Origin: Acidobacteriota bacterium
GTDB lineage: Bacteria; Acidobacteriota; Terriglobia; Acidiferrales; UBA7541
Assembly (NCBI GenBank): GCA_003225295.1
Contig: QHYZ01000076.1
Location: 1-54,364 of the forward strand
Direction of reading: 5' to 3'
Length of the DNA: 54,364 bases
Under the pieces are notes generated by a model. That model saw only the letters and a list, made by a program, of their open reading frames with translations. It did not search any database and was not told the origin of the DNA. Of this stretch, positions 16,291 through 26,416 are shown piece after piece. Position 1 is the stretch's first letter. Each line of letters begins with the position of its first letter. The position numbers were made by a program, and so were the translations under genes.

Positions 16291-18150
16291 ATGTCTACAC
16301 TTATAGAGGTTCCACCGGTAAAGCATAAGCGCGAAGTGCTTGATCAGGCGGTCATCCGTTTCGCGGGCGACTCCGGCGACGGCATGCAGATCACCGGTAA
16401 CCAGTTTACGAATACCGCGGCGCTTTACGGCAATGACATTGCTACGTTTCCGGACTATCCGGCAGAAATTCGCGCCCCTGCCGGGACGATTCCTGGCGTC
16501 AGTGGCTTTCAGCTGCACTTTTCCTCCAATGAGGTCTACACACCGGGCGACGCCATCGACGTGCTAATCGCTATGAATCCGGCCGCGCTTAAGGTAAACG
16601 TCGCTGACCTAAAGGCCAATGGGATCCTGATTGTCAACAGCGACAGTTTCAAGGAGAACGATCTGCGCAAAGCGCAGATGACCTCGAATCCGCTGGAAGA
16701 TCATTCCCTCGATAAATTCCGGTTGTTTTCTGTGGAGCTGGAGCGTCTGACGCGGCGTTCCCTGGAGCATTTGGGCCTCGACGCCAAGTCCATGGATCGC
16801 TGCAAAAACTTCTTCGCGCTGGGCATGTGTTACTGGCTCTATAACCGTTCGATGGAGCCGACCGTCCGGTGGATTGAGGACAAGTTCAAGAACAAACCGC
16901 TGCTCGTGGAGGCCAACAAGCTCACGTTGAAGGGCGGGTATTCCTACTGCGAGGCGACCGAGGCATTTCAGATCAGCTATGAGATTCCGCCGGCGCAGCT
17001 TACCCCGGGACTCTACCGCAGCATGAGCGGCAACCAGGCTCTGGCGCTGGGATTTGTTACTGCCGCGCAGAAGTCCGGACTTACGCTCTTTCAAGGCAGT
17101 TACCCCATTACCCCGGCTTCGGATATTTTGCACGAGCTCTCCCAGTACAAGGATTTTGGGGTGATGACATTTCAGGCCGAAGACGAGATCGCGGCCATCA
17201 CGTCGGCGATCGGCGCAGCCTACGCCGGCGCATTGGCCATCACAACGACGTCCGGCCCGGGCATGGCCCTGAAAACGGAGGCGCTGGGCCTGGCTGTCGC
17301 GGTGGAGATCCCGCTGGTCATTTGCGACATCCAGCGCGGTGGCCCGTCAACCGGCCTGCCGACCAAGACAGAGCAGGCCGACCTGCTGCAGGCGCTTTTT
17401 GGCCGCAACTCTGAAGCCCCGATTCCGGTGCTGGCTGCGTCAACGCCGGCCGATTGCTTCTGGGTGGCGATCGAGGCCTGCCGCATCGCCGTTAAGTATA
17501 TGGTGCCGGTAATCATCCTTTCGGACGGTTACCTTGCAAATGGCGCGGAGCCTTGGCGAATACCGAAGTTGAGCGATATTCCGGAAATCCCGGTGAAATT
17601 CGCAACCGATCCGATTGGCTTTCTGCCTTATAAACGTGATCCGCATACCCTGGCGCGCCCCTGGGCTGTTCCGGGAACTCCCGGGCTCGAGCATCGCATC
17701 GGGGGCCTCGAGAAACAGGACCCCACGGGAAACATCAACTACGAGCCGCTGAACCACGAAAATATGGTGCGCATCCGGGCAGCCAAGGTCGCCGCGGTCG
17801 TGCAGGACATTCCCAATGTGCTCCCCGCCGGCGATCCCGAAGGCGACCTGCTGATTGTTGCTTGGGGCTCGACCTGCGGATCAATTACCGCGGCCTTAAA
17901 GGCGCAACGCGCCAAAGGACGCAGGATCGGCCATTTGCATCTGCGGCACCTCAATCCGCTCCCATCGAATGTCGGTGACATTCTCAAACGCTACAAAAGA
18001 GTGCTTGTGCCGGAACTGAACATGGGTCAGCTTTTGTGGGTTCTGCGAGCAAAATTTCTAGTGGATGCGGTGGGTCTGAACAAGATTCAAGGTCGGCCGT
18101 TCAAGCAGGCTGAGCTGGAACAGAAAATCGAAGAGATGTTGGGACTCTAG
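16291..18150 (+). CDS. korA: 2-oxoacid:ferredoxin oxidoreductase, alpha subunit (gamma-alpha fusion)
   Basis: The 619-aa subunit carries the gamma domain at its N-terminus (~20-190; FAGDSGDGMQITGNQF, PDYPAEIRAPAGT). The alpha pyrimidine-binding and transketolase-like domains follow (GNQALALGFVTAA, GSYPITPASDILHELS, TTTSGPGMALKTEALGLAV). This is the KorA layout. With KorB it oxidises 2-oxoglutarate or a related 2-oxoacid with CoA, reducing ferredoxin, or runs in reverse for CO2 fixation. No 4Fe-4S delta domain is fused, as expected for the KorAB type. It is followed by korB after 12 bp, with an intervening SD. Confidence 0.94.
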   Translation: MSTLIEVPPVKHKREVLDQAVIRFAGDSGDGMQITGNQFTNTAALYGNDIATFPDYPAEIRAPAGTIPGVSGFQLHFSSNEVYTPGDAIDVLIAMNPAALKVNVADLKANGILIVNSDSFKENDLRKAQMTSNPLEDHSLDKFRLFSVELERLTRRSLEHLGLDAKSMDRCKNFFALGMCYWLYNRSMEPTVRWIEDKFKNKPLLVEANKLTLKGGYSYCEATEAFQISYEIPPAQLTPGLYRSMSGNQALALGFVTAAQKSGLTLFQGSYPITPASDILHELSQYKDFGVMTFQAEDEIAAITSAIGAAYAGALAITTTSGPGMALKTEALGLAVAVEIPLVICDIQRGGPSTGLPTKTEQADLLQALFGRNSEAPIPVLAASTPADCFWVAIEACRIAVKYMVPVIILSDGYLANGAEPWRIPKLSDIPEIPVKFATDPIGFLPYKRDPHTLARPWAVPGTPGLEHRIGGLEKQDPTGNINYEPLNHENMVRIRAAKVAAVVQDIPNVLPAGDPEGDLLIVAWGSTCGSITAALKAQRAKGRRIGHLHLRHLNPLPSNVGDILKRYKRVLVPELNMGQLLWVLRAKFLVDAVGLNKIQGRPFKQAELEQKIEEMLGL

Positions 18151-18162
18151 GAGAACCGAACG

Positions 18163-19194
18163 ATGAGCACAGCCACACTGCCACCGACTCTCACAAAAAA
18201 GGATTTTCAAACCGATCAGGAAGTGCGCTGGTGCCCTGGCTGCGGAGACTACGCGATCCTTTCCGCCGTGCAGTCCGTTTTCCCGGAACTAGGCATCAAG
18301 AAGGAGAATTTTGTCATCGTCTCCGGCATCGGCTGTTCCAGCCGCTTCCCGTATTATATGAACACCTTTGGCTTCCACACCATTCACGGCCGCGCACCCG
18401 CGGTAGCCACGGGCATCAAGGCGATCCGCCCCGAACTGGAAGTGTGGGTGGCTACCGGCGACGGTGACGCGCTTTCGATCGGTGGGAATCATACGATTCA
18501 TATGCTGCGGCGCAACGTAGGGATCAAGGTCCTGCTGTTCAATAATAAAATCTACGGATTGACGAAAGGCCAGTACTCGCCGACCTCCGAGTTCAGCAAG
18601 AAGACGAAATCAACACCGTTCGGGTCGGTGGACCGGCCCTTCAATCCAATGTCGCTGGCAATCGGATCGGAAGCAACCTTTGTGGCGCGCTCCGTCGATG
18701 TTTTCCAGGGGCACCTGAAAGAAACGCTGAAACACGCCGCGACCCACAAGGGCTCCGCGTTCGTAGAGATTCTCCAGAACTGCAACATCTTCAACGATGG
18801 GGCATGGTTCTCCTTGACCGAACGCGACGCGCGTAGCGAGCACGTGATGCAGCTCGAGCACGGCAAGCCTCTGGTATTCGGCAAGAACCACGACAAGGGC
18901 ATCCGCAGGAAATCCGATGGCGACATCGAGGTCGTCCAGCTCGGCAACGGCATCACGGAGAGCGATCTAGTGATTCATGACGCGCACCACCCGCGAGCCT
19001 CCTACGCCTTTCTCCTCTCGCACATGGAGCACCGGCCGGGCTTCCCCACGCCGATCGGAGTTTTTCGCGCTTGGGACGATCTCCCCCGCTACGAAGACGT
19101 GATGAACCAACAGATCAAGGACGTCATTGCCAAGCGCGGTCCCGGCGATCTCGCCAAGCTGCTTCGGGCGGGCGACACTTGGGAAGTAAAGTAG
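18163..19194 (+). CDS. korB: 2-oxoacid:ferredoxin oxidoreductase, beta subunit
   Basis: This 343-aa thiamine-diphosphate and 4Fe-4S subunit is the partner of KorA. WCPGCGDYAIL (~residues 23-33) gives the first cysteine ligands. GIGCSSRFPYYMNTFGFHTIHGR and the ThDP/Mg motif GDGDALSIGGNH with downstream NNKIYGLTKGQ are clear. A further cysteine lies at LQNCNIFNDG. AGGAGA provides the SD. The high similarity to family sequences supports 2-oxoglutarate or a broad 2-oxoacid specificity over pyruvate, but substrate choice is inference. It works in the cytoplasm with ferredoxin. Confidence 0.95.
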   Translation: MSTATLPPTLTKKDFQTDQEVRWCPGCGDYAILSAVQSVFPELGIKKENFVIVSGIGCSSRFPYYMNTFGFHTIHGRAPAVATGIKAIRPELEVWVATGDGDALSIGGNHTIHMLRRNVGIKVLLFNNKIYGLTKGQYSPTSEFSKKTKSTPFGSVDRPFNPMSLAIGSEATFVARSVDVFQGHLKETLKHAATHKGSAFVEILQNCNIFNDGAWFSLTERDARSEHVMQLEHGKPLVFGKNHDKGIRRKSDGDIEVVQLGNGITESDLVIHDAHHPRASYAFLLSHMEHRPGFPTPIGVFRAWDDLPRYEDVMNQQIKDVIAKRGPGDLAKLLRAGDTWEVK

Positions 19195-19877
19195 GCTTGG
19201 CTTTCCTGAAAACCTAGCTTTCTCACGAAAAACCGAAAAGCGGCGCGATCCGGGCGGTCACCGTGGTCAATTGCTTGTGAGCGCTCGGCCTGGCGTCTGC
19301 GCTTTAGATTCTTCTTCCCCGAGAAGCCGCTGAAGGTCCCGTTCTATCCTGCAAGTCCTTTACTTTCAGCCCTCTAGGAAACAACCTGCGACGATCACAC
19401 TGTTCTTTTCTGGGGCAGCGATGGCGCTGCTCGCCGTGCCTCCGGTGTACCAGGCGCTCGCGCTTTCTGCGCTGCTCGGCTGGCCCGTCCCGATGTTCAG
19501 GTACTTGTACGACCGCATGCACAAGCGCAACTTCTGGATGACCCTAAAAACCCAGAGACGACACGACCTGCGTCACCGGAGTGTGGACAGTAGCGGCTTC
19601 GAACTTCGGCCTGTCCTTCTATTTTTGGAGGATCGCTCAGGACCATAGCCAAGCGCCGTGGCCCGATCAAGGGAGAGGGCTTCCAGGCAGCCATGTGGCG
19701 CCTCGAAGTGGATGAAACGGAGCCTTTGCCATTGGCCAGCTGCAGCGCGGCGCTGTTTCATAGATTCTCTCGCGGGCTATGTCCTTTCCGGGATTCTGTC
19801 CATTTCCTGAAAATTGAATTGTGAAACCTTCGACGATTTGTTACATCCAATAAAGGCTAGGCGCGGAACACTCCCCC
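19195..19877. other. 683-bp intergenic region without a convincing gene
   Basis: ORFs of 60-75 codons on both strands lack SDs and family motifs. A hydrophobic frame around 19421-19500 resembles a membrane segment but breaks into basic low-quality sequence, so it could be debris of a decayed gene. The last 60 bases are AT-rich and must hold the promoter of the phosphatase at 19878; no hexamers stand out strongly. No RNA gene was seen. Confidence 0.5.
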
Positions 19878-21245
19878 ATGGAAGACCTTTCAAAAATCGG
19901 ATCTTTTGCATTGTTGGGTGACGCTGACCTCGTCCCGCAGAGCCTGTTTCTGTCTCACCCGGAACAGGCCAATACTCTCACGCTACTCTACGAAGTCAGC
20001 CGCGAAATCACATCCATCCTTGACCGTGAAGAGCTCCTTCGCCGCGTCGCCGAGCGCATCAAGAAGATCGTAAAGTATCACGTGTTCAGCGTCATGCTTT
20101 GGAACGAGCAGACCCAGCACTTAGAAACCGCTTTCGCCATGTGCTGCGGTGATTCCCTTCCGCTGCGTATGCGCGTCCCTCTGAACATAGGGCTCACTGG
20201 AACTGCCGCGGGCGAGCGGCGTGTCCTGAGAATCAATGACGTAACGGACGATTCGCGGTACATTCGCTGCGAGAGCGGCGTTACGGTCCGTTCCGAACTC
20301 GTTGTGCCGCTTCTATTGCGCGACCGCCTCATCGGAGTTCTCGATCTCGAAAGCTCGGAGCCTCACGCGTTCACTCTGGAACACGAACGCATGCTTTCCA
20401 CGCTTGGCTCGTATATCGCGGTCGCACTCGAAAACGCCCGCCTCTACCAGGAGGCCCGCCAGAGCGAACAGCGAATGCGCAGCGAGCTGGACACCGCGAG
20501 GGAGATCCAGCGGCAGCTCCTTCCCACCGGTGCGCGCGAAGTACCAGGCCTCGACTTGGCAGCCGGTTATGTTCCTGCACGCGAATTAGGAGGAGACTTC
20601 TACGACTTTCTGCCCTATGGACGGGGCCGTCTGGGCTTCATGCTCGGCGATGTTTCCGGCAAGGGGACGGCAGCAGCGCTGTATGGTTCCCTGGCGATCG
20701 GCACCGTTCGAGAAATCGTCGTCGACCACGCCTGCGAGCCGGCCGGCATGCTTGCTCTTCTGAACCAGCGACTAGTTGCCGCGCGGCTTGATTCGCGATT
20801 CATCGCCATGCTGTTCGCCGTTTACGAGGCATCGACTCGGAAGCTTACGCTGGCCAACGCTGGCGGACCGTATCCCCTTCTGGTCCGCAAAGGTGAGGTG
20901 CAGGCCATCCGCCTGGAAGGCGTGCCGCTCGGCCTCATTCCCGATACCCAATATGATGAGACGACCATCGACTTGGAGCCGGGAGACGTCGTTCTTTTCG
21001 CTTCGGATGGCATCCTGGAATCCGAGAATGCTGCTCAGGAAGAGTTCGGTCCGGAACGATTGAAGGAAATTCTCTCCGCTATTTCTCAGTGGGATTCGGC
21101 TCAGGCGATTACCGAGCAAATCCTGGCAGCCACGGACGGCCACAGCGGGGCAGGCCTTGCTCCGCATGACGACCGCACCTTGGTCGTTCTGCGAGTGACG
21201 AACGAGACAGCCTCAGACTTTTCAAAACTGCCCATCATTTACTGA
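19878..21245 (+). CDS. GAF-domain SpoIIE-type PP2C serine phosphatase
   Basis: The 455-aa protein has an N-terminal GAF sensor (~35-190; TSILDREELLRRVAERIKK to GSYIAVALENARLYQEA), a linker helix (REIQRQLLP) and a SpoIIE/RsbU-type phosphatase (~215-445). Metal-binding aspartates are visible in ELGGDFYDF, MLGDVSGKG, LFASDGILE and APHDDRTLVVLR. RsbU-like enzymes dephosphorylate anti-sigma antagonists in partner-switching pathways that control stress responses; no partner gene is adjacent. The ligand of the GAF domain is unknown. It appears monocistronic and faces the transpeptidase gene. Confidence 0.92.
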   Translation: MEDLSKIGSFALLGDADLVPQSLFLSHPEQANTLTLLYEVSREITSILDREELLRRVAERIKKIVKYHVFSVMLWNEQTQHLETAFAMCCGDSLPLRMRVPLNIGLTGTAAGERRVLRINDVTDDSRYIRCESGVTVRSELVVPLLLRDRLIGVLDLESSEPHAFTLEHERMLSTLGSYIAVALENARLYQEARQSEQRMRSELDTAREIQRQLLPTGAREVPGLDLAAGYVPARELGGDFYDFLPYGRGRLGFMLGDVSGKGTAAALYGSLAIGTVREIVVDHACEPAGMLALLNQRLVAARLDSRFIAMLFAVYEASTRKLTLANAGGPYPLLVRKGEVQAIRLEGVPLGLIPDTQYDETTIDLEPGDVVLFASDGILESENAAQEEFGPERLKEILSAISQWDSAQAITEQILAATDGHSGAGLAPHDDRTLVVLRVTNETASDFSKLPIIY

Positions 21246-21469
21246 CCATCGCGGCGGAATTCCCCAACCATCTCGGTCCAGGCACGGCGCGCTGTTAGTT
21301 AGGTACCCTGGCAACTCCTCGACGGTCAGCTCTCTGCGGGCCATCCCTTGACCTCCATCAGATGGGGGAAAGGACTTTCACTTTCAGGCTATCAAGCATG
21401 CTCGGCACGGCAAAAGAAACGCCACGGAGATGCTCAAGAAAAGACAGTAATGGAAGAACTTAGGTTGAG

Positions 21470-22567
21470 TTAGTTGCCTGTGTTGATGGCCACGGCGTGT
21501 CCGGAGTCCGCAAAATAATTCTGTTCCCGGAGCTTTCGGTAGATCCGGCCGGCAACAACGGCCGCAGTAGGACCCTTCACGCTGCGCGTGTTTCCACGCA
21601 GGAGAACCACGAATGCGATTTTCGCGTGCGCATCGTCGGCGTAGGTGATGAACCAGCCGATTCTCGAAGGCGTCGTATGGTCGTCGCAAGTTCCCGTTTT
21701 GCCAAGGGGCATCTCGTCACCGCCGCGGTCGAAACTCGACTTGCCGGTGCCATACAGGACTGCGGCGAGCATGCCTTCGCGGATCTCCGGGAGAATCGGG
21801 CCGATGTTCAGTTCGCGCTTCACGCGCGGCGTGAAATTTTCAACTTCATCCTGGCTGTGGGGGTACTGCAAATAGTAAAGAGTCCCGCCATTGGCGAACG
21901 CCGCAGAGAGCGCCGCGAGTTGCAGCGGGGTGACCTGAATCCCTTCGCCAAAACTGGACATCCGCGCGACTCCGCCATAGGCAGGCGGCACGGTCGGAAA
22001 CGAACCCGGATGTTCATCCGGCAGATTGTACCCCGCAAGTTCTCCCAGGCCGAGAAGACGGCCGTACTTGGAAACCGTCTCGAATCCCATGCGAGACCCG
22101 AGCTGCTCAAAAAAAACATTATTCGAGTGCGCCATCGCTTCCGTCAAGTTCATGTACTTGCGGCGCCCAACCTTGAGCATAGTGTCACGGGTGATGACAT
22201 TTTCTTCCAGGGCGGCAAGTGCGATGGTCGGCTTGATAGTGGAGCAAGGAATGTAGCCTTCGCCAAAGGCAATTTTTTGATTCACAACCGTGAGGATGCG
22301 TCCGGTGTTCGGATCTACAGCGACCACCGCCCCATTGTAACGGCCGAGAGCGGAGACCGCAGCTGCGCGAACAATGGGATCATCGTAGGCGCCATCGTCG
22401 GTGCTGGAAGAATCCGCAAACGTAGGGACTCCGCGATACCGGGTAGCATATCTCCGAGTGCGCTTTGCCGGCGTTCCCGCACGCGGCGCCGCAGGCAGAG
22501 GTAAGGCGAAGACCGCCGACAGTAGTATTGCGAGAGTGGCTTTTCCGAACTGCTTCACCGTTTCCAC
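21470..22567 (-). CDS. Stand-alone penicillin-binding transpeptidase, exported
   Basis: The 365-aa protein has a signal peptide (~1-26) and then a bare transpeptidase domain. The motifs are S109-T-I-K112 (CSTIKP), S148-N-N150 and K289-T-G291 (GKTGTC). GPCs of this kind cross-link peptidoglycan or act as beta-lactam-interacting PBP relatives. Neither a glycosyltransferase nor a PBP dimerisation domain is present, which makes it much shorter than class A or B PBPs. It starts with GTG at 22567; a second GTG at 22558 with AGGTGG upstream is equally possible. A good promoter lies at 22640-22668. Confidence 0.87.
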   Translation of the reverse strand: METVKQFGKATLAILLSAVFALPLPAAPRAGTPAKRTRRYATRYRGVPTFADSSSTDDGAYDDPIVRAAAVSALGRYNGAVVAVDPNTGRILTVVNQKIAFGEGYIPCSTIKPTIALAALEENVITRDTMLKVGRRKYMNLTEAMAHSNNVFFEQLGSRMGFETVSKYGRLLGLGELAGYNLPDEHPGSFPTVPPAYGGVARMSSFGEGIQVTPLQLAALSAAFANGGTLYYLQYPHSQDEVENFTPRVKRELNIGPILPEIREGMLAAVLYGTGKSSFDRGGDEMPLGKTGTCDDHTTPSRIGWFITYADDAHAKIAFVVLLRGNTRSVKGPTAAVVAGRIYRKLREQNYFADSGHAVAINTGN

Positions 22568-22929
22568 CTTTTGAGGGTGACCGCATTACCGGTCAATCCA
22601 CCCTGGCCTGCCCCTAACTGAGAAACTACTGGGGTCAGAGTTTTACCTTACGCTGGCCCTAGGGTCAACAAACATTCACAAAGACTGTTCGTTGGCGCTA
22701 CCAGCTGCTTGCTACCGGTCAAGGACTACAGAGTAGTGATTGCATCCCACCGGCCATCCGCCATACCGAGCGTTTGATGCCACCGTGCGCCGGCCCGCCA
22801 GGGAGTCTCTGTACCCAAGAGAAACCATTTCTCTCAGGATGAGACACATTTTAGAGTTTGCACCCTCCTCAAGCAATAGCTCACTAGCCCCAGTACGAGG
22901 GTATGTGCCTTGTTTTGAATAGCTGACCG
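22568..22929. other. Intergenic region with transpeptidase promoter
   Basis: Apart from the promoter at 22640-22668 I see no firm feature in these 362 bases. On the minus strand a 45-codon frame (about 22714-22851) has AGGAGG 14 nt upstream, but its sequence is not protein-like. A short inverted stretch, GTCTCTGT to CTCAGGATGAGAC near 22805-22845, could fold weakly. Confidence 0.45.
22640..22668 (-). promoter_or_regulatory. Promoter of the transpeptidase gene
   Basis: On the minus strand TTGACC (22663-22668) and TAAAAC (22640-22645) are separated by 17 bp, about 65 bp upstream of the start codon. This is a good sigma-70-type match. Confidence 0.6.
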
Positions 22930-23718
22930 TCAGGTCAGGAGCCTGAACCTTCGTCCAGCGAGGGTGGCAGTGCGCGCGTGGAAGTGCCGTTGTCCGGCAG
23001 CATCCAGAAACGGCCGGGTACCACTCAGGTCGTGCAGGCGATCTTCTTCCAGGAGGCGCCGCACCTCAGCGGCGTCGCCCGGGGGTACCCTGGTGGTAGC
23101 CAGCCATCGCTCCAGTTCCGGGCAAAGATCTTCAAACGTCGAGAGGCTATCGGTTTCCAGTCCCGCCTCGCGGAAAAGATGCAATAGCTCGCTGATCGGA
23201 AGCGTTCGAACATGCGAAGGATCGCGTAATTTCTCCCAACGGTCCTGATAGGCGGCTCGCTCGGAATGTTCGCTTCCATAAATATCCTCAACGAGAACCG
23301 TACCGCCGAGACGGCACACGCGCGCCATTTCTCGGACAACTTTCGCGGGATTCTGCATGTGATGAAGCGCGAGACGGGTCACTACAACGTCAAACTCTTC
23401 CTTTTCGAAGGGAAGGTTTTGCACATCCCCAATTCGAAACGATACGTTTGGTACCCCGCGCTTCTTGGTGCGCTCTTCGCCAATGGCCAGCATCGCGGCC
23501 GTCAAATCAACGCCAATCACGTCCCGTGCGGCCCGCGCAAATACTTCCGCGATATAACCCGGCCCGGTGGCGATATCGAGCACGCGTTCGTTCCCCGTCA
23601 ACCGCGCCGCGGCCACCAGGCGGCGAATCCGCTGTTTGTCGGTTACCCACGGATTAGCTGCGAACGCTTTCGCCTGCGCCGTAAATGACTCACGGACTAT
23701 CTCATTGTGGTGTGCCAT
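22930..23718 (-). CDS. Class I SAM-dependent methyltransferase (UbiE/Coq5-like)
   Basis: This 262-aa methyltransferase begins MAHHNEIVRESFTAQAKAFA. Motif I VLDIATGPGYIAEVFA (~45-60) binds S-adenosylmethionine, then VIGVDLTAAML, GDVQNLPFEKEEFDVVVTRLALHHM and GGTVLVEDIY follow in the normal order. It is soluble. The start at 23718 is preferred because the extension to 23844 overlaps the divergent lipoprotein gene and is not family-like. It resembles Methyltransf_11 enzymes acting on quinone precursors or small molecules; the substrate is unknown. The C-terminal ~90 residues are a helical cap. Confidence 0.88.
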   Translation of the reverse strand: MAHHNEIVRESFTAQAKAFAANPWVTDKQRIRRLVAAARLTGNERVLDIATGPGYIAEVFARAARDVIGVDLTAAMLAIGEERTKKRGVPNVSFRIGDVQNLPFEKEEFDVVVTRLALHHMQNPAKVVREMARVCRLGGTVLVEDIYGSEHSERAAYQDRWEKLRDPSHVRTLPISELLHLFREAGLETDSLSTFEDLCPELERWLATTRVPPGDAAEVRRLLEEDRLHDLSGTRPFLDAAGQRHFHARTATLAGRRFRLLT

Positions 23719-23790
23719 GGATCGACTTTCCCAAAGAGTGGACAGAAATGCAATCGTGGCAGACACTTGGCGCATATCGTGGATGCTCGA

Positions 23791-24978
23791 ATGAAAAAGT
23801 GGATCATCGGCATACTCATTATTGTGGCGACCGCCGGCTGCCATTCGCGGGAATCGAAGCCGTTTCCGAATGCGTCCTCCATCAAACGCTTGGATGGCAG
23901 CGCCATCACGCCGAGCGAAATTGATGAAACCGTGTCACGACTGATGCACGCCGCCAAAGTCACGGGGGCGGGCATTACGATTCTCAATGGCGGAAAAATC
24001 GTTTATCTAAAGACCTATGGCTTTCGCGATCTACGGAAGAGCAGTCCTTTAACACCGGATTCGGTGATGAGTGCGGCGTCCTTCACCAAGGTCGCCTTTG
24101 CTTATCTGGTTTTGCAACTCGTCGAGGAGGGCATATTTGCTCTCGACAAGCCCGTTTACCAATACCTGCCGAAGCCTCTGCCCGAATATAGCCACTATAG
24201 CGACCTGGATGGCGATCCGCGCTACAAGAAAATCACGACCCGGATGTTGCTCGATCACACGAGTGGATTTCCGAATTGGCGCAGATTCAACGACGACAAG
24301 AAGCTGCATATCCATTTTGAGCCTGGCTCGCGCTTTGCCTATTCGGGTGAAGGCATCGCTCTCCTTCAGTTGATCGTCGAGACCGTCACGAAGAGACCCC
24401 TTGCGGATCTAATGCGAGAACGAGTCTTCCAGCCGCTCGCTATGACGCGAACCAGCATGGTCTGGAGTTGGCGCTTCGAAGGTGATCACGCGAATGGATA
24501 CGACGAGCAGGAGAATTCCCTCGGACCGCAACGGCGATGGAAGGCTGACTCGGCGGGCTCGATGCTAACGACGCCGGCCGACTTTGCGTTGTTCGTGCAG
24601 GCCATCCTAGAGGGACAAAGGCTCCGCAAGGAAAGCAGAGAGCTCATGCTGAGTCCGCAGATCCAGATTCTCTCAAAGCACGAATTCCCGCCGCTCTCAA
24701 CCGAAACCACAGATGAAAACAAGCCCATCCGCCTGAGTTACGGCCTGGCATGGGGTTTGTATTGGACACCGTACGGCAAAGCCTTCTTCAAAGAAGGCCA
24801 CGACGACGGCTGGCGGAATTACACGGTGTGCTTCGACGACGCGAAGATCGGCATGGTGATCATGACGAACAGTTCCAACGGCGAGGGCATTTACAAGGAA
24901 TTGCTGGAAACTCTGCTGAAAAATACCTATACACCGATCGAATGGGAGGGCTTCACGCCGTACAACGCCCCGCGGTGA
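23791..24978 (+). CDS. Serine hydrolase (beta-lactamase family) lipoprotein
   Basis: This 395-aa protein begins MKKWIIGILIIVATAGCHS, a lipoprotein signal with C17 as the lipidated residue. The class C beta-lactamase/DD-peptidase fold follows: nucleophile motif S97-F-T-K100, an LDHTSGFPNW segment, the tyrosine motif YSGEG (~190), and a C-terminal GHDDGWRNYTV that replaces KTG. It probably cleaves amide or ester bonds (peptide, esterase) at the cell envelope rather than acting as a resistance enzyme. It is divergent from the methyltransferase with 72 bp between starts. The SD is weak. Confidence 0.88.
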   Translation: MKKWIIGILIIVATAGCHSRESKPFPNASSIKRLDGSAITPSEIDETVSRLMHAAKVTGAGITILNGGKIVYLKTYGFRDLRKSSPLTPDSVMSAASFTKVAFAYLVLQLVEEGIFALDKPVYQYLPKPLPEYSHYSDLDGDPRYKKITTRMLLDHTSGFPNWRRFNDDKKLHIHFEPGSRFAYSGEGIALLQLIVETVTKRPLADLMRERVFQPLAMTRTSMVWSWRFEGDHANGYDEQENSLGPQRRWKADSAGSMLTTPADFALFVQAILEGQRLRKESRELMLSPQIQILSKHEFPPLSTETTDENKPIRLSYGLAWGLYWTPYGKAFFKEGHDDGWRNYTVCFDDAKIGMVIMTNSSNGEGIYKELLETLLKNTYTPIEWEGFTPYNAPR

Positions 24979-25056
24979 AAAAAAGCAGGGGCGGGGCACG
25001 ACGTGACCTACCCCTAGAACTAAAGCCCGCAGGCCGAACCCAATAGCGCTGCACGG

Positions 25057-26181
25057 CTAGCGTGTGGGGCGGGCCTTGGAGGCGTCTGCGCTCGCAGTTG
25101 CGGCCGAGGCCTTCACCGGCGGCTTCTCCGATTGTGCCGGAGCCGCGTGGCCGTTCGTTCCGGCCCCCGCCGCGTGCGAATTGCCCGGCACCGGGATTTC
25201 GAGCTTCTTGCGCAGAACGTTTTCCAGTTTGTCCCGAATATCCTTGTTTTCTCTGAGGAAGACACGCGCGTTCTCGCGGCCCTGGCCCATACGCTCGCCG
25301 CCAAAGCTGATCCACGTGCCGCTCTTTTCGAGCACGCCCTTTTCAACGCCCAAATCGATCAAGTCGCCTTCGCGCGAGATGCCTTCACCGTAGACGATGT
25401 CGAATTCCGCTTCGCGGAAGGGCGCGGCGACTTTGTTCTTCACTACTTTCGCGCGCGTACGCGAGCCGACCACTTTGTCGCCTTCCTTGATGGCCTGAAT
25501 GCGCCGGATATCCACGCGCATGGAAGCGTAAAATTTTAGCGCCCGGCCGCCCGTGGTGGTCTCCGGGTTGCCGAACATGACGCCGATTTTCTCGCGGATC
25601 TGGTTGATGAAAATCAGGCAGGTGCGCGATTTCGAAACGATGCCGGTGAGTTTGCGCAGCGCTTGCGACATCAGGCGCGCCTGGAGGCCCATTTGCGGGT
25701 CGCCCATGTCGCCTTCGAGTTCGGCCTTCGGAACCAGCGCCGCCACGGAGTCCACGACGACGATGTCCACCCCGCCGGAGCGAATCAGCGTTTCAGCGAT
25801 TTCGAGCGCCTGCTCGCCGTTGTCGGGCTGCGAGACCAGCAGGTTATCCACGTCCACGCCGAGCTTCCGCGCATAGACCGGATCAAGCGCGTGCTCCGCG
25901 TCAATGAACGCCGCTTGCCCGCCGAGCTTCTGCGCCTCGGCGATCACATGCAACGTCATGGTCGTCTTGCCGCCTGATTCCGGGCCGTAGATCTCGATCA
26001 CGCGCCCGCGGGGGAAGCCGCCGACACCCAGCGCCGCGTCAATCGAGAGGCACCCGCTCGGGATTACACTCACGGGCACCAGGACGTCCCGGCTGCCTAG
26101 GCGCATGATCGCACCTTTACCGTGGTCCTTTTCAATCTGCGATATCGCCGCTGCCAGCAATTTTTCTTTGTCTTCTGCCAT
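25057..26181 (-). CDS. recA: RecA recombinase
   Basis: The 374-aa recombinase forms ATP-dependent filaments on single-stranded DNA, promotes strand exchange and activates LexA cleavage. Walker [10 protein letters not shown] (~67-75), Walker [13 protein letters not shown], loop L1 ([22 protein letters not shown]) and loop L2 ([20 protein letters not shown]) are all intact. The C-terminal tail (~330-374) is unusually rich in A, P and K with little acidity, whereas many RecA tails are acidic. ATG 26181 with AGGTG upstream is chosen; the 38-residue extension to 26295 is not family-like. A possible far-upstream LexA box lies at 26640. Confidence 0.97.
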   Translation of the reverse strand: MAEDKEKLLAAAISQIEKDHGKGAIMRLGSRDVLVPVSVIPSGCLSIDAALGVGGFPRGRVIEIYGPESGGKTTMTLHVIAEAQKLGGQAAFIDAEHALDPVYARKLGVDVDNLLVSQPDNGEQALEIAETLIRSGGVDIVVVDSVAALVPKAELEGDMGDPQMGLQARLMSQALRKLTGIVSKSRTCLIFINQIREKIGVMFGNPETTTGGRALKFYASMRVDIRRIQAIKEGDKVVGSRTRAKVVKNKVAAPFREAEFDIVYGEGISREGDLIDLGVEKGVLEKSGTWISFGGERMGQGRENARVFLRENKDIRDKLENVLRKKLEIPVPGNSHAAGAGTNGHAAPAQSEKPPVKASAATASADASKARPTR

Positions 26182-26416
26182 TTCACACCTCGGTGGAGGA
26201 AAGTAGGAAACTGGGCCTGCGGGGCCGACGGCCTGGGTTCTGCGTCGGGAAAGCGCCTTGCCCATGTGCAGGGACGCAACGAAGAGTGGACTCAACCACT
26301 CGATTCATCTCTTCGCCATCGCCTCTTATAACCCGCCACCGGGATTTGTCATCCTGAGGCCATCCGATAATGAAGGCGCAAGGATGTCAACTCCAGATGT
26401 GCCGACCCCGAACTGC

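Noticed and set aside
19302-19648. Possible remnant of a membrane transporter gene
   Set aside because: One frame has a short hydrophobic stretch, but there is no recognised motif and stops interrupt all frames. Kept only as a note on the intergenic region.
22714-22851. 45-codon ORF on the minus strand with AGGAGG upstream
   Set aside because: SD spacing of about 14 nt is too long and the translation is not protein-like.
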